Origin: Massilia sp. W12 | Lineage (GTDB): Bacteria > Pseudomonadota > Gammaproteobacteria > Burkholderiales > Burkholderiaceae_D | Length of the DNA: 64,000 nt | Direction: 5' to 3' | Assembly: GCF_037300705.1 (NCBI RefSeq) | Contig: NZ_CP147776.1 | Span: 434,001-498,000, forward strand | Shown: positions 54,580 to 64,000 of the stretch, piece after piece | How the letters are laid out: each line of letters opens with the position of its first letter | How positions within the stretch are numbered: the first letter of the stretch is position 1 | Made by a program: the position numbers and the translations under genes | Notes under the pieces: model-generated | Databases searched by the model: none | Told to the model about the DNA's origin: nothing | The model's input: only the letters and a program-made list of their open reading frames with translations

Positions 54580-57500
54580 ATGCGCACCCCTCGCTTGCAA
54601 AAAGCTATCGCCCATCTCCTGCTGGCATGCAGCCTGCTGCATGCCGCTCAGCCTGCGCTCGCCGCCACCCTGACGGTAGGTGAGGGCGTAGTCTTGAAGT
54701 TTGGCGAAGATGCGCAACTGGTGGTGCGTGACCGGCTGCAAGCCGGCAAATCGGTGCTCTTGACCAGCCGCTATGACAATAGCGCGGGCGGCGCGCTTGA
54801 CAGCAATCCGCGTCTTCCGGCGCCTGGCGACTGGGGCGGCATGCGCCTGGAAAAATCCGCCGCCGCCAGCAGCACGCTGGAAGATTGGCAATGGCGTTAC
54901 GCCGGAGGGGCAGGGCAAGCAGGCTTGCAGGTGCGCGGCTGGAATGCGCTGTTGAATGGGGCCGGTTTTTACGACAATCTGCTCGGTCTGCGTTTGCAGG
55001 ATGGGGCCAATCTGCAGCTTAGCGGCGCCAGCTGGCTGCGCAATCAAACCGGCTTGCAAGTACAAGCCAGTCAACCGCACATCAGCGCCAGCAGTTTTGC
55101 CGGCAACAGCCAATGGGCGTTGCAAAACCTGACCCCGCAAAACAGCATCACTGCACCCGATAATTGGTGGGGACATGCAAGCGGCCCCAGGCAGGAAGGC
55201 GGCAATGGCCAGGGCGATGCGCTCAGCAGCGGTGTGCAGGCCGCCACTCCAAGCACCCATGCGCCACTGCTGTATCCGCGCTTGCGCCTGGCGCAAGCGC
55301 CGGCCCCGTTTAGCGCCAATCCGCAAGTGCGGCTTTGGATTGCCTGCCAAAACGCGACGGAATACCGGATTGCGGAACAGGGCGCATTCAGCAACCTGCC
55401 TTTCAGCGCCTTGCCGCCAACCGGCGAGGCCTATCTCGACTTCACTTTATCGGCGCAGGAAGGTCATAAAGAACTGCAAGTGCAATTCCGCAATCCGCAA
55501 GGGCAAGTGGTGAGCGCCAGCCTGGCGGGCGGCATTTGGTATGACCGCGCCGCACCACAATTAAGCTTGCGCAACCCGGCCCCGGGCAGTCTGATCAATC
55601 GCGACATTGTGTTGGAAGCCGAGGCCAGTGACAGCAATAGCGTGGCGAGTGTGGAATTTTTCCTCAACCAGACTTCCCTGGCGCGCATCAACCAGGCCCC
55701 GTGGCGCTGGAATTGGGCGATTGCCGGCGCGCCGGAGGGCAGTCATCGCTTGCGCGCAGTGGCGCGCGATGCGGCTGGCCGCACAGTCGAGCGCAGCGTG
55801 CAGATCAGCATTGCGCATGGCGTACCGCCGGCTGATACGGATGGCCCATCCCTGGAAAATATCAAACTCGATGGACAGACATTGGCTGACGGTATGCGTA
55901 TCGGCAAGAGCGCAGATCTTACGCTCGACGCCAGCGACCGCAGCGGCGTGGCCCGGATTGCACTGTTATTGGATGGCACAGAACAAAGTGTCGTGAATAG
56001 CGGCGGCAGCCAGCGCCTGCGCTTGAATCTGGATGGCGTAGCCGATGGCGCGCATACCTTGAGCCTGCAAGCACGCGACTCGCTTGGCAATCACAGCACG
56101 CGCAGTTTTGCGCTGCAAATTGCGCATGCCGCGCCAGACGCGCCGCAATGGCTGGTGAGTGGCGGCGTGACGCGCCATCAGCAACAAGACATCACTGGCC
56201 GCGCCGCGCCCGGCAGCAAGGTGACACTGCGCCGCAATCAAGTGGAATTGCCGGGCGATATCTATGCCGGTGGCGATGGCCGCTTCAACGCCACCGTGCA
56301 ATTGAGCAGCGGCCCGAACCGGATTCAAGCACGCGCCAGCGACCAATATGGAAGCGGCGACTGGTCGGCGGAATTGTTGTACACCTTGGATCAAAGCATG
56401 CCAGCGGCGCCGCAAAATCTGACGCTGCAAGCGCAAGCCGCCGGTAAATTGCGTCTCTCCTGGAGCCGCAGTGCAGACGCGAGCGTAGCCGGCTATCTGG
56501 TGTATCGCGCCAATCAAGCATTTGAAGAAATCAGCCGCGCCCAATTGCTGACTCCGCAAGCGATCAGCGGCGCCAGCTTTGACGATTTGCCGCCACAAGA
56601 GGGGCTGTGGCATTACCGGATAGTGGCGCAAAACGCCGCTGGAACCCAATCCGCACTCTCCAATGCGGCGCAAGGCATAGCGGACGCCAGCTTGCCGCGC
56701 GTACCCGATCTGGTCTCAACTTCCTTGGGACGGGTGGAGCAGGGACGCATAGGCCAAGGGCGCGTGAATGTGGAATTGCGCGTCAGCGAAAGCTTGGGCG
56801 CGGCCCCTTATCTGGCCCTGGTTCCGCAAGGCGGCCATCCGATCAGCATTGACTTGCAAGCAGGCAGCCAGCCCGACACATGGCAAGGCAGCTTTGCGAT
56901 TGACGCCAATACGCCGGCTGGCTTGGCGCATTACATATTTTCAGCGCGTGACGCCGCCGGCAATCGCGGCAGCCAGATTGAGCGCGGCGGCAGTTTGCAA
57001 ATTGACACGCGCGGCCCGGAACTGCGCGCAATCAGCATCCAACCCGGCGCGCCAGTCAATAATCAGGGCAACCCGGAATTGCGCGTCACACTCGAATTTG
57101 ACAAAGCATTGCAAAGCGCGCCGGAAGTCAAATACCGCCTGGGCAGTCGCGACTTGCAAGCCATTAGCGGCTGGACTCAGGGCAGCGGCAATCAATGGCA
57201 AAACAGCTTCCGCTTGCCAGCGGATGCAGGGCAGTCCGGCCCGGAAAACCTTTCATTCAGCTTCACCGCGCGTGACAGCCTGGATAATCTGTCGAGCCGG
57301 ATTGCGGCGGCCAACAGCTTCCAGGTCTATCAGGGCGCTTTGCCGCCGCTGGCCAATCCGCTCGGCTTCACTGCCAAGGCGCAAGCGGGCGGCAAGGTGA
57401 AACTCAGCTGGCAGGCAGTCGATAGCGTGTTCGCCTATCAGCTGTACCGCCAGGCGCCGGGCGAAAGTGAGCTGCAGCCACTGGGACGCGCTTCCGGCCT

Positions 57501-60500
57501 GGAGTTAATCGACGCCACCCCGCGTGACGGTTTGTACCGCTACGCCATCGCCAGCGTACGCCGTGCCGGCGATACCGAAGCCGTATCAGACCGCAGCGAA
57601 AGCGTGAGCGTGCAAGCGCGCGCCACAGCACCAGGCGCACCAGGCGGCTTGCTCTTGCTCTTAAGCGGGCAAGGGATTTACGCCAATTGGCAAGCGCCAG
57701 CTTCCGGCAATGTCGATTACTACAATTTGTACCGCGCTGGCGGCACAAAAATCACCAGCATCGAAGGCATGACCCCATATAAAACCCGGATCAAGGGACA
57801 GGTGACATTTGACACCAACCCATCGCCCGAGCAAGGCGCATACGTGGTGACAGCGGTGGATGCAGCCGGCAATGAATCGGCGATCTCGAATTCCTTCTAT
57901 TTAAACGTCAGCCTGTTGCCGGTGCGCCAGCTGCTGTTGGAGCAAATCGGCAATCAATTGCCGCAACTCAGTTGGCAAGCGCCGAATCAGGCGCAAAACG
58001 GCAACTTGGCCGGCTATCACGTTTATCTGGATAAACCGGAAGGCGGGCAATTGCGCCTCACGCCACAAGCGCAAAGCGCAAACAGCTTCAGTGACGCGGC
58101 ATACAGCGGCGGCGAACGGCGCTACAGCATCGCCACCGTCGATGCCACAGGGGTGGAAGTGCAGCGCAGCATTCAACTGCCAGCCTTGGATGTGCAAATC
58201 GTTGCCGGACTGCCATTGAAGCGTGGCTTGATGAATCAATTGCAAGTGCAAATCAGCAACCGTTCGCAAAGCGCATTGAATGGCGTGCGCGCCATGTTCC
58301 GTCTGCCTGGCGCTGATGGCCGTCCAGCGCGCGACCATTATTCCGCGCCATTGGGTTTGGCGCCGGGACAAAGCAGCGTCATGATGGTGACTGTTGGCGG
58401 TTATGCTGAGCTTGATCCCAGCCAAAGCGCACAGCTCGGGGTTGAAATCGCTTCCGGCGAGGGCGAATTGGTGCGCCTGTTGCAAAGCCGCACACTGGAG
58501 GTGGTGGAGGGCGCATTGGTGGTGAATCTGGCCGCCAGCGAAGTCACACGCGGCGGCGTCGCCAAGCTGCGACTGACCGTCGAAAATAACAGCGATGTCG
58601 AACTTGAATGGCTGACCGCGCGCCAACACGGGACCAAGCCATCGGATGAATTGCGCTTCAAGATTCTGGACGGCGATGGCAATCTGCTGGCCAGCCAGCC
58701 ATATCAACAAGTGTTTGGCAGCAGTGTGGTCACCCTCGGCAATGGCGACACGGTGGCGCGGATCGCGGCCGGCAGCCGCTATGAATCGGAAGAATTCAAC
58801 CTGAATATTCCCAGCGCCAGCCCGAATGAAGTGCGCTTGCGCTTAGAGGTGGACAGCTTGCGCTATCACAGCGGACGCGAAGATGAAATCAAAATTGCCG
58901 GGCGTGTCAGTGAGCGGCTGCTGTCCTTGAAAGACACCGCTTATTATGCCGAAGTGAGCAGCGTCAGTCCGGCGCAGTCGTTTGGCGACAGCGATATTTT
59001 GATCCGGGGCCGCGCACTGGAACGTCACAGCCGCGCACCATTGCCGAATGCGCGCGTGAAACTGGTCATCAATCAAGAGGGCTTTGAGCGGCAGTTTTAC
59101 GCAGTCAGCGATGAAAGCGGCAATTTCCAATACAGCTACAAACCTGCGCCGCAAGATGGCGGCGAATTCCGCATCAGCGCCTTGCATCCAGTGATGACAG
59201 AACGGAATGAACAACAGCGTTTCGTGATCAGCCGCATCAGTTTGAACCCGGCGCGCGCGCAATTGGATATCCCGAAAAACGCCCGCTACCGGATTCCCCT
59301 CAAAATCAGCGCAGGCCCGGCCAGCGCAGCAAATAATCTGCGCCTGGCGCTGAACCCGGCCAGCCAGCCGACCGGGCAAATTCCGCAAGGCGTGAATCTG
59401 GAACTGCCTGCGCCGCTCAGTCTGCAGGCGCGTCAAAACGTGGAAGTGGCGCTCAACTTCCAAGCCGATGACAGCGCCATCAGCAGCGGCGCGCTGATTC
59501 TGGATCTGCACAGCGATGAACGTCCGGACAGCCCGATTGCACAATGGCGCTTGGACTATAAGTTGTCAGACGCGCGGCCTTATCTGATGGCGCAACCAGC
59601 GATAGTGGAAGCCGGCATGGCGCGCAATGCCAGCCAGATCGAAGGCTTGCAGATTAAAAACAATGGCTTGCAAGCCGCAGCCAATTTGCGCTTCGCCCTC
59701 TTGCACAGCAATGGCGCGCCGGCCCCGGCCTGGGCCAGACTGCTCAACCAGGCAGATGGCGATTTAGCGATCGGCGCCAGCCGCCAGCTGGATTTGCATT
59801 TCAGCCCGGATGCCCAAGTGGATGAAGGCGTGTACCAACTCAAACTGGAAGTGACAGGCGACAACCTGCCACCCTTCAGTGTGCCGGTATATGTGAGTGT
59901 GACCCAAAGCGGGCAAGGCAGCGTACTGTTCAAAGCCGCCAATCTGTACACCGCCACGCCGGATCGCAATGGCCGCTTGATCCCGGGCTTGGTGAATGCG
60001 ACGGTGAGTTTGCAAAACGAGGAAGTGGCGACTCAGACCTGGCTCTTGCAAACCGATGCGCAAGGCGAAGCCTTATTCGAGAATATTCCAGCCGGGCGCT
60101 ACAAATACCGCGTCAAAGCCGATAGGCATCAGGAAGCGGCCGGGCGCTTGACGGTGCGTCCCGGCGTGAATTTGAAGCAGCCCGTGTTTTTAGAATACAA
60201 GCTGGTGACAGTGGAATGGAGTGTGCGCGAAGTGACGCTGCAAGACCGCTATGAAATCACCTTGAACGCGACCTATGAAACCGATGTGCCGGCAGCCGTG
60301 CTGATGATGCACCCTGTCAGCGTGAATCTGCCCAAAATGCGGGTGGGCGATGTGTATTACGGCGAATTAGTGTTGACCAATTTCGGCCTGGTGCGCGCAG
60401 AAAATGTGCGGCAGAAATTGCCCAAGAGCGATGCATATTTCCGCTTTGAATTCTTAACTGAGGTTCCTGCCGTGATGGAAGCAAAACAGCGCGTGAATAT

Positions 60501-60840
60501 TCCTTACCGCGTAATCGCCCTGCAAAGCCGGGAGCAGGCCAACAGCAATGGCTTGGCCTCAGGCGGTGGATGCGACCACTATTCCAATAACTTTGAGGTC
60601 AGCGGTAACTACACCTGTGGCAATGGCAATGTCTCATCATCAAGCGCTAGCGCCAGCTGGTTTTCAGCAGATCCCTCATGTCGCGGCGAACAAGGCTATT
60701 CTGGCAGCTTGATTGATTACGGTTCCAGCAGTCGGGGCACAAGCAATGTGGATGTGACGCCGGCATCACAAAGGCTGAAAGGCACGAAATGTGTCTTCAT
60801 TCCAAATAACGCCCAAGACGCGCAACAATGTAAGCAGTGA
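54580..60840 (+). CDS. Giant exported multidomain protein, 2086 aa (RHS-locus gene 3)
   Basis: The signal peptide ends QPALAA. Domains in order: a right-handed beta-helix segment (about 30-225) with GDWGGMRLE and the marker APDNWWGHASGP; Ig-like domains (about 325-515) such as FFLNQTSLARI...GSHRLRAVARDAAG; Fn3-like domains (about 600-700 and 930-1210) with SWSRSADASVAGYLVYRA and SWQAPNQAQNGNLAGYHVY. Further beta-sandwich domains include a carboxypeptidase-regulatory-like unit (about 1475-1545). A C-terminal module contains VEWSVREVTLQDRYEITL and MRVGDVYYGELVLTNFGLVR, a text I associate with proteins encoded beside RHS genes. The tail has four to five cysteines. The ATG follows CAGGA. It ends 4 bases before the RHS start. 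Confidence 0.82.
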   Translation: MRTPRLQKAIAHLLLACSLLHAAQPALAATLTVGEGVVLKFGEDAQLVVRDRLQAGKSVLLTSRYDNSAGGALDSNPRLPAPGDWGGMRLEKSAAASSTLEDWQWRYAGGAGQAGLQVRGWNALLNGAGFYDNLLGLRLQDGANLQLSGASWLRNQTGLQVQASQPHISASSFAGNSQWALQNLTPQNSITAPDNWWGHASGPRQEGGNGQGDALSSGVQAATPSTHAPLLYPRLRLAQAPAPFSANPQVRLWIACQNATEYRIAEQGAFSNLPFSALPPTGEAYLDFTLSAQEGHKELQVQFRNPQGQVVSASLAGGIWYDRAAPQLSLRNPAPGSLINRDIVLEAEASDSNSVASVEFFLNQTSLARINQAPWRWNWAIAGAPEGSHRLRAVARDAAGRTVERSVQISIAHGVPPADTDGPSLENIKLDGQTLADGMRIGKSADLTLDASDRSGVARIALLLDGTEQSVVNSGGSQRLRLNLDGVADGAHTLSLQARDSLGNHSTRSFALQIAHAAPDAPQWLVSGGVTRHQQQDITGRAAPGSKVTLRRNQVELPGDIYAGGDGRFNATVQLSSGPNRIQARASDQYGSGDWSAELLYTLDQSMPAAPQNLTLQAQAAGKLRLSWSRSADASVAGYLVYRANQAFEEISRAQLLTPQAISGASFDDLPPQEGLWHYRIVAQNAAGTQSALSNAAQGIADASLPRVPDLVSTSLGRVEQGRIGQGRVNVELRVSESLGAAPYLALVPQGGHPISIDLQAGSQPDTWQGSFAIDANTPAGLAHYIFSARDAAGNRGSQIERGGSLQIDTRGPELRAISIQPGAPVNNQGNPELRVTLEFDKALQSAPEVKYRLGSRDLQAISGWTQGSGNQWQNSFRLPADAGQSGPENLSFSFTARDSLDNLSSRIAAANSFQVYQGALPPLANPLGFTAKAQAGGKVKLSWQAVDSVFAYQLYRQAPGESELQPLGRASGLELIDATPRDGLYRYAIASVRRAGDTEAVSDRSESVSVQARATAPGAPGGLLLLLSGQGIYANWQAPASGNVDYYNLYRAGGTKITSIEGMTPYKTRIKGQVTFDTNPSPEQGAYVVTAVDAAGNESAISNSFYLNVSLLPVRQLLLEQIGNQLPQLSWQAPNQAQNGNLAGYHVYLDKPEGGQLRLTPQAQSANSFSDAAYSGGERRYSIATVDATGVEVQRSIQLPALDVQIVAGLPLKRGLMNQLQVQISNRSQSALNGVRAMFRLPGADGRPARDHYSAPLGLAPGQSSVMMVTVGGYAELDPSQSAQLGVEIASGEGELVRLLQSRTLEVVEGALVVNLAASEVTRGGVAKLRLTVENNSDVELEWLTARQHGTKPSDELRFKILDGDGNLLASQPYQQVFGSSVVTLGNGDTVARIAAGSRYESEEFNLNIPSASPNEVRLRLEVDSLRYHSGREDEIKIAGRVSERLLSLKDTAYYAEVSSVSPAQSFGDSDILIRGRALERHSRAPLPNARVKLVINQEGFERQFYAVSDESGNFQYSYKPAPQDGGEFRISALHPVMTERNEQQRFVISRISLNPARAQLDIPKNARYRIPLKISAGPASAANNLRLALNPASQPTGQIPQGVNLELPAPLSLQARQNVEVALNFQADDSAISSGALILDLHSDERPDSPIAQWRLDYKLSDARPYLMAQPAIVEAGMARNASQIEGLQIKNNGLQAAANLRFALLHSNGAPAPAWARLLNQADGDLAIGASRQLDLHFSPDAQVDEGVYQLKLEVTGDNLPPFSVPVYVSVTQSGQGSVLFKAANLYTATPDRNGRLIPGLVNATVSLQNEEVATQTWLLQTDAQGEALFENIPAGRYKYRVKADRHQEAAGRLTVRPGVNLKQPVFLEYKLVTVEWSVREVTLQDRYEITLNATYETDVPAAVLMMHPVSVNLPKMRVGDVYYGELVLTNFGLVRAENVRQKLPKSDAYFRFEFLTEVPAVMEAKQRVNIPYRVIALQSREQANSNGLASGGGCDHYSNNFEVSGNYTCGNGNVSSSSASASWFSADPSCRGEQGYSGSLIDYGSSSRGTSNVDVTPASQRLKGTKCVFIPNNAQDAQQCKQ

Positions 60841-60844
60841 GTAG

Positions 60845-63800
60845 ATGATGCAAACAGAACATTCCAATATCGCACAATTGAATTGGCGCAGCCTGCTGCT
60901 GCAGTGGCTCATGCTTGGCGTCTTGCTCTTGTGCCTGAGCAGCGCAGCCCAAGCCGGGATCAGCATCCGTCCCCCGAATGGCTATTTGACCATCGTTGAA
61001 GATGATCTGAGCGTCAGCACACGGCACGGCCCCTTGCGCTGGAAGCGCTATTGGGATGGCACGCATTGGCGTTTCAATTCTCATTGGGAAAGTCTGTCCC
61101 AAAGCTGGTCGAATTTGACCTGTAATAAAAGCGATGAAGCCAGTCCAAATTCGCCCGGCGGGTATTGGGCGGTAGTGGATATTTCCTGGCAACCCGGGGA
61201 AGGCGGCGGCCAACCTGCCCCCCTGTTCACGCCATTTAACAGCCGCTTGAGCGACAACCCGCATGACTATGTGCAAGCGCGCACCATGAATTTGAACTGG
61301 CAGCAATTATGCAGCGCGCCAACAGAGGGACAAAGCTATGAGGCCGATGTGGTGCGGCGCATTAATCAGCTGTTTACCGGAAAAAATGGCGAATACGCCT
61401 TTGACAACCGCACCATTTTACGGCACAGAACGGTGCAAGCATATCGTCCCGTCGCTAAGCAGCCGGATGTGCCACAGAGCGAGGCGCAGAATGCAGTAAA
61501 ACCTGCGGCACCCGCTATGCGCAGCTTCAATTCGCCAATTGAAACGGTAAAGGGCTACCGCTTAAGCGACCGCAACGGCGGCTGGGTGGATTACAACGCG
61601 CGCGGCGAAATGCTGTCCTGGGGTGATCAGAATGGCAATGCGAGTTGGTTGCTGCGCGATGTGGATGGGCGCTTGATTGCGGTGTTAGGGCACGATGGGC
61701 GCACCCTGATGACGCTGCACTACTACCCCAGTACCTTGCTGGCCGAAGTGCGCGATTATCCGGCCCCGGACATCGCGCAAGACCTGCCGCCACGCGTGGT
61801 GCGCTACTTCTACGATGGCTTAAACCGCCTGACCGGGGTGGAAGATGTGCTCGGCCATCGCACGCAATACAAATATGATCAATACAGCCGCATTATTAAA
61901 ATCATTGATCCCGAATTGCACGAGCAGCAATACAGCTACTACCCGTTCGGTTCAGTCAAACAATACATCGCAGCAGATGGTGGGGTGACGGACTACGAAT
62001 GGGACTACGATACCGACAAAAAACAGTTTGAGAGCAAAATCATCTGGCCACGTGGATTGACGATGCGGCGCACAGAAAGCTATCTGCACGACCGCAGCGG
62101 CAGATTGTTAGAGCGTTTTGTGAATGGGCGGCGGGAAGAGAGCATCACACGCGACAGCGCCAACAACAGCACCATCAGCACCGATGCGCGCGGCTTCAAG
62201 ACGGAAGTGCGGCGAAATGAATTTGAACAAGTGGTGGAAATCCGCTACGGCGATAACAGCACAGTCCGGCGCAAATACTCAGCCTCGCATATGCAGTTGC
62301 TGGAAGAAGAAGACGAAGCCGGCATCAAAACCCGCTACGAATATGACGCCAAGGGCAATTTACTGAGCAAAACCGAAGCGCTGGACTTACCGGAACAACG
62401 TATCACCGAATATGCGCGCAACCCGCAGGGACAGCTCATCAAACTCACACGCAAAGGGCGTACCGAAAGCAATGGGACAGTCACACCGGATGCCGTGCTG
62501 CAGATGGAGTATGACGCAGTGGGCCAATTGGCCTTATTGATCGACGCAGAAAACGGCCATTGGCGCTTTAATTACGACCGCGCCGGCAATTTGCGCAGTG
62601 TGAGCAACCCGCTGCGCGAGCGCACCAGCTTCACCTACAATAGCGCCGGACTTTTGTTGGAAGTGACGAATGCCCTGAATCATAAAACCAGCTTTGTGTA
62701 TGACAAAGTGGGCAATCTGATCAAGCAAACCGATGCGCGCAGCAAAGACTGGCACAGCAAATATGATGGCATGCGACGCCTGGTGCAGCGCATCAACGCA
62801 GTCAACGGGGTCAGCAGCCGTCGCTACTGGCACACCGGGCTGGCGCAGGAAGAAGAGGATGAAGACGGGCGCAAACAGCACTATCTGTATGACAATTATC
62901 TGCGCCTGATACAGGAAACGGATGATCTCAAGCATCAGACAGAGTACAGCTATTATCTGAACAGCGATCCGGGCCAGGGGCCAGTGTACACGCCGCTGGA
63001 AATTAAATATCCGGGCTACAGCAAAAGCCAGCGCTTTGACGCACGCGAGCGGCTGACCAGCGAAACCATCAAGCAGGGTGACAATCTGCAAAGCAGCAGC
63101 CACACCAGCAGCCGCAGCTACGACAAGCGCGGCCTGCTGCTGACAGAAACCGACCCCTATCAAAAAACCAGCCAACGCAGTTATGACGGACTGGGACAGA
63201 TGACCGTGTATGAAGACAGGCTCAAAGGCAAAACCATGCTGAGCTACGATGCGCGCGGCAATCTGCTGCAAGTGGAAGACGCCCGTGGCAAACAATACCG
63301 CTATGAATACGACCGCAACGATAAAGTGGTGAAAGAAATCCGTCCCCTGGGCCAGGAAATCGCCTACGTCTGGGACGCCGCAGGACGCTTGCAAAGCCGC
63401 ACAGATCCCTTGCGCAATAAAGTTCAATACAGCTGGGATGCGGTGGGGCGCTTGCGTCAAGTCGAGCATATCAGCGCCGCCGGCGAGCTGCGCCGCAGCA
63501 TCACCTTCAGCTACGACGAAGTAGGCAATCTCTTGCAATGGCAAGAGCAGGATCATGCGCGCCAGCAGAGCAGCCAGGCGCAGATGACTTATGACGACGC
63601 CAACCGCAAGCTGTCAGAAACCATCACCTGGCCGAATCAAGTCAGCCAAAGCTATCGCTATGAATACAGCAAAGGCGGCAAAAAGACGGCGCTGGTATGG
63701 CCGGACGGCAGCCGCATCGCCTATGAATACAGCGCGCATGGGCAATTGCAAAGCGTGCAGATTCCCGGCGAAGGCAGTCTGAGCGTGAACGCCTGGAACT

Positions 63801-64000
63801 GGCTGCTTCCCGCGAAAAAGACTCTGCCAGGCGGCAGCGTGCAGGAAGCGCGCTATGACGGCATATTGAATTTGCGCGGCCTGCAACTGAAAAATCCAGC
63901 GCAACAAAACGTGCTGAGTTTGGAAAACCGCTATGGCAAAGCGTTTGAATTAACACAGCGCAGCCGCAGCCAGGCCGAAGGCAGTTGGCAGGAAAGCTTC
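60845..64000 (+). CDS. Sec-exported RHS/YD-repeat protein (3' end outside window)
   Basis: The frame is open from ATG 60845 to the last base, 1052 codons without a stop. A hydrophobic signal segment (about 16-38, ending SSAAQAG) follows MMQTEHSNIAQLNW. A lead domain (about 40-260) precedes YD repeats, e.g. YFYDGLNRLTGVEDVLGHRT, YEYDAKGNLLSKTEA, FNYDRAGNLRSVSNPLRERT, YSWDAVGRLRQVEH. RHS proteins build hollow beta-cocoons that often enclose a C-terminal toxin. There is no PAAR or VgrG domain, so export is by Sec, unlike T6SS RHS effectors. The hypervariable C-terminus and any immunity gene lie beyond the window. Confidence 0.93.
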   Translation, partial: MMQTEHSNIAQLNWRSLLLQWLMLGVLLLCLSSAAQAGISIRPPNGYLTIVEDDLSVSTRHGPLRWKRYWDGTHWRFNSHWESLSQSWSNLTCNKSDEASPNSPGGYWAVVDISWQPGEGGGQPAPLFTPFNSRLSDNPHDYVQARTMNLNWQQLCSAPTEGQSYEADVVRRINQLFTGKNGEYAFDNRTILRHRTVQAYRPVAKQPDVPQSEAQNAVKPAAPAMRSFNSPIETVKGYRLSDRNGGWVDYNARGEMLSWGDQNGNASWLLRDVDGRLIAVLGHDGRTLMTLHYYPSTLLAEVRDYPAPDIAQDLPPRVVRYFYDGLNRLTGVEDVLGHRTQYKYDQYSRIIKIIDPELHEQQYSYYPFGSVKQYIAADGGVTDYEWDYDTDKKQFESKIIWPRGLTMRRTESYLHDRSGRLLERFVNGRREESITRDSANNSTISTDARGFKTEVRRNEFEQVVEIRYGDNSTVRRKYSASHMQLLEEEDEAGIKTRYEYDAKGNLLSKTEALDLPEQRITEYARNPQGQLIKLTRKGRTESNGTVTPDAVLQMEYDAVGQLALLIDAENGHWRFNYDRAGNLRSVSNPLRERTSFTYNSAGLLLEVTNALNHKTSFVYDKVGNLIKQTDARSKDWHSKYDGMRRLVQRINAVNGVSSRRYWHTGLAQEEEDEDGRKQHYLYDNYLRLIQETDDLKHQTEYSYYLNSDPGQGPVYTPLEIKYPGYSKSQRFDARERLTSETIKQGDNLQSSSHTSSRSYDKRGLLLTETDPYQKTSQRSYDGLGQMTVYEDRLKGKTMLSYDARGNLLQVEDARGKQYRYEYDRNDKVVKEIRPLGQEIAYVWDAAGRLQSRTDPLRNKVQYSWDAVGRLRQVEHISAAGELRRSITFSYDEVGNLLQWQEQDHARQQSSQAQMTYDDANRKLSETITWPNQVSQSYRYEYSKGGKKTALVWPDGSRIAYEYSAHGQLQSVQIPGEGSLSVNAWNWLLPAKKTLPGGSVQEARYDGILNLRGLQLKNPAQQNVLSLENRYGKAFELTQRSRSQAEGSWQESF

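Noticed and set aside
62534-63556. A 340-codon minus-strand frame inside the RHS gene
   Set aside because: It lies opposite clear YD repeats; the apparent hydrophobicity is a by-product of reading YD-repeat codons backwards.
1-64000. Search for tRNA, rRNA, CRISPR arrays and intact insertion sequences
   Set aside because: No cloverleaf-like sequences, repeat-spacer pattern, transposase frame or terminal inverted repeats were recognised by reading. A dedicated scan could still find a divergent small RNA.

Overview
The window is about 64 kb of moderately high-GC chromosomal DNA from a betaproteobacterium, most likely Burkholderiales and probably Oxalobacteraceae-like (Massilia/Duganella/Janthinobacterium type). 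The evidence is a PEP-CTERM exported protein, a bifunctional glucokinase/RpiR regulator fusion of the Burkholderiales type, the gene order orn / M48 protease / phhB / rsgA, and two large TonB-dependent receptors carrying the GSNIKR plug motif. The placement is inferred from gene content, not from a marker gene. I see no tRNA, rRNA, CRISPR array, intact insertion sequence or prophage.

Layout. 1-1.5 kb: 3' part of a PhoD-like phosphatase. 1.5-16 kb: an extracellular protein-handling region with a secreted M35 metallopeptidase, a CoA-transferase, a small secreted Cys-containing protein, a 1041-aa subtilisin-like protease, a PEP-CTERM protein and two tandem paralogous TonB-dependent receptors. 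16-21 kb: housekeeping genes (transaldolase, UPF0149 protein, oligoribonuclease, Ste24-type protease, pterin dehydratase, RsgA). 21.3-29.9 kb: three consecutive paralogous soluble TPR-GAF-histidine kinases with no response regulator beside them, followed by a remnant of a tyrosine recombinase. 30-41 kb: NYN-domain protein, FtsX-type permease, LutC-like protein, 7Fe ferredoxin, ferredoxin-NADP reductase, SMP-30 lactonase, a thioesterase-like protein lacking its nucleophile serine, glucokinase/RpiR, a small secreted protein and AhpC. 41.4-45.2 kb: a DUF4214/FG-GAP/RTX protein. 45-49.7 kb: lipoprotein, RpiA, a REC-CheC-diguanylate cyclase operon and a secreted PLC-like enzyme. 50-64 kb: four consecutive same-strand genes for very large Sec-exported proteins (beta-helix/Ig-like, glycine-rich, 2086-aa multidomain, RHS/YD-repeat), the last running off the window.

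How the genes fit together. The secreted proteases and the two receptors could form a protein or peptide scavenging set, but this is inference from proximity. Genes of sugar metabolism (tal, rpiA, glk/rpiR, SMP-30 lactonase) are scattered through the window and do not form an operon. The two signalling blocks are different in kind: the REC-CheC-GGDEF trio is translationally coupled and probably one c-di-GMP circuit, whereas the three kinases must act on partners outside the window or on each other.

The strongest candidates for something undescribed are the triple kinase array and the four-gene giant surface-protein/RHS locus. Smaller oddities are the Ser-to-Gly thioesterase behind a near-consensus promoter, a 15-residue insertion just before the catalytic Asp of the CoA-transferase, and an integrin-like seven-FG-GAP propeller joined to RTX repeats.
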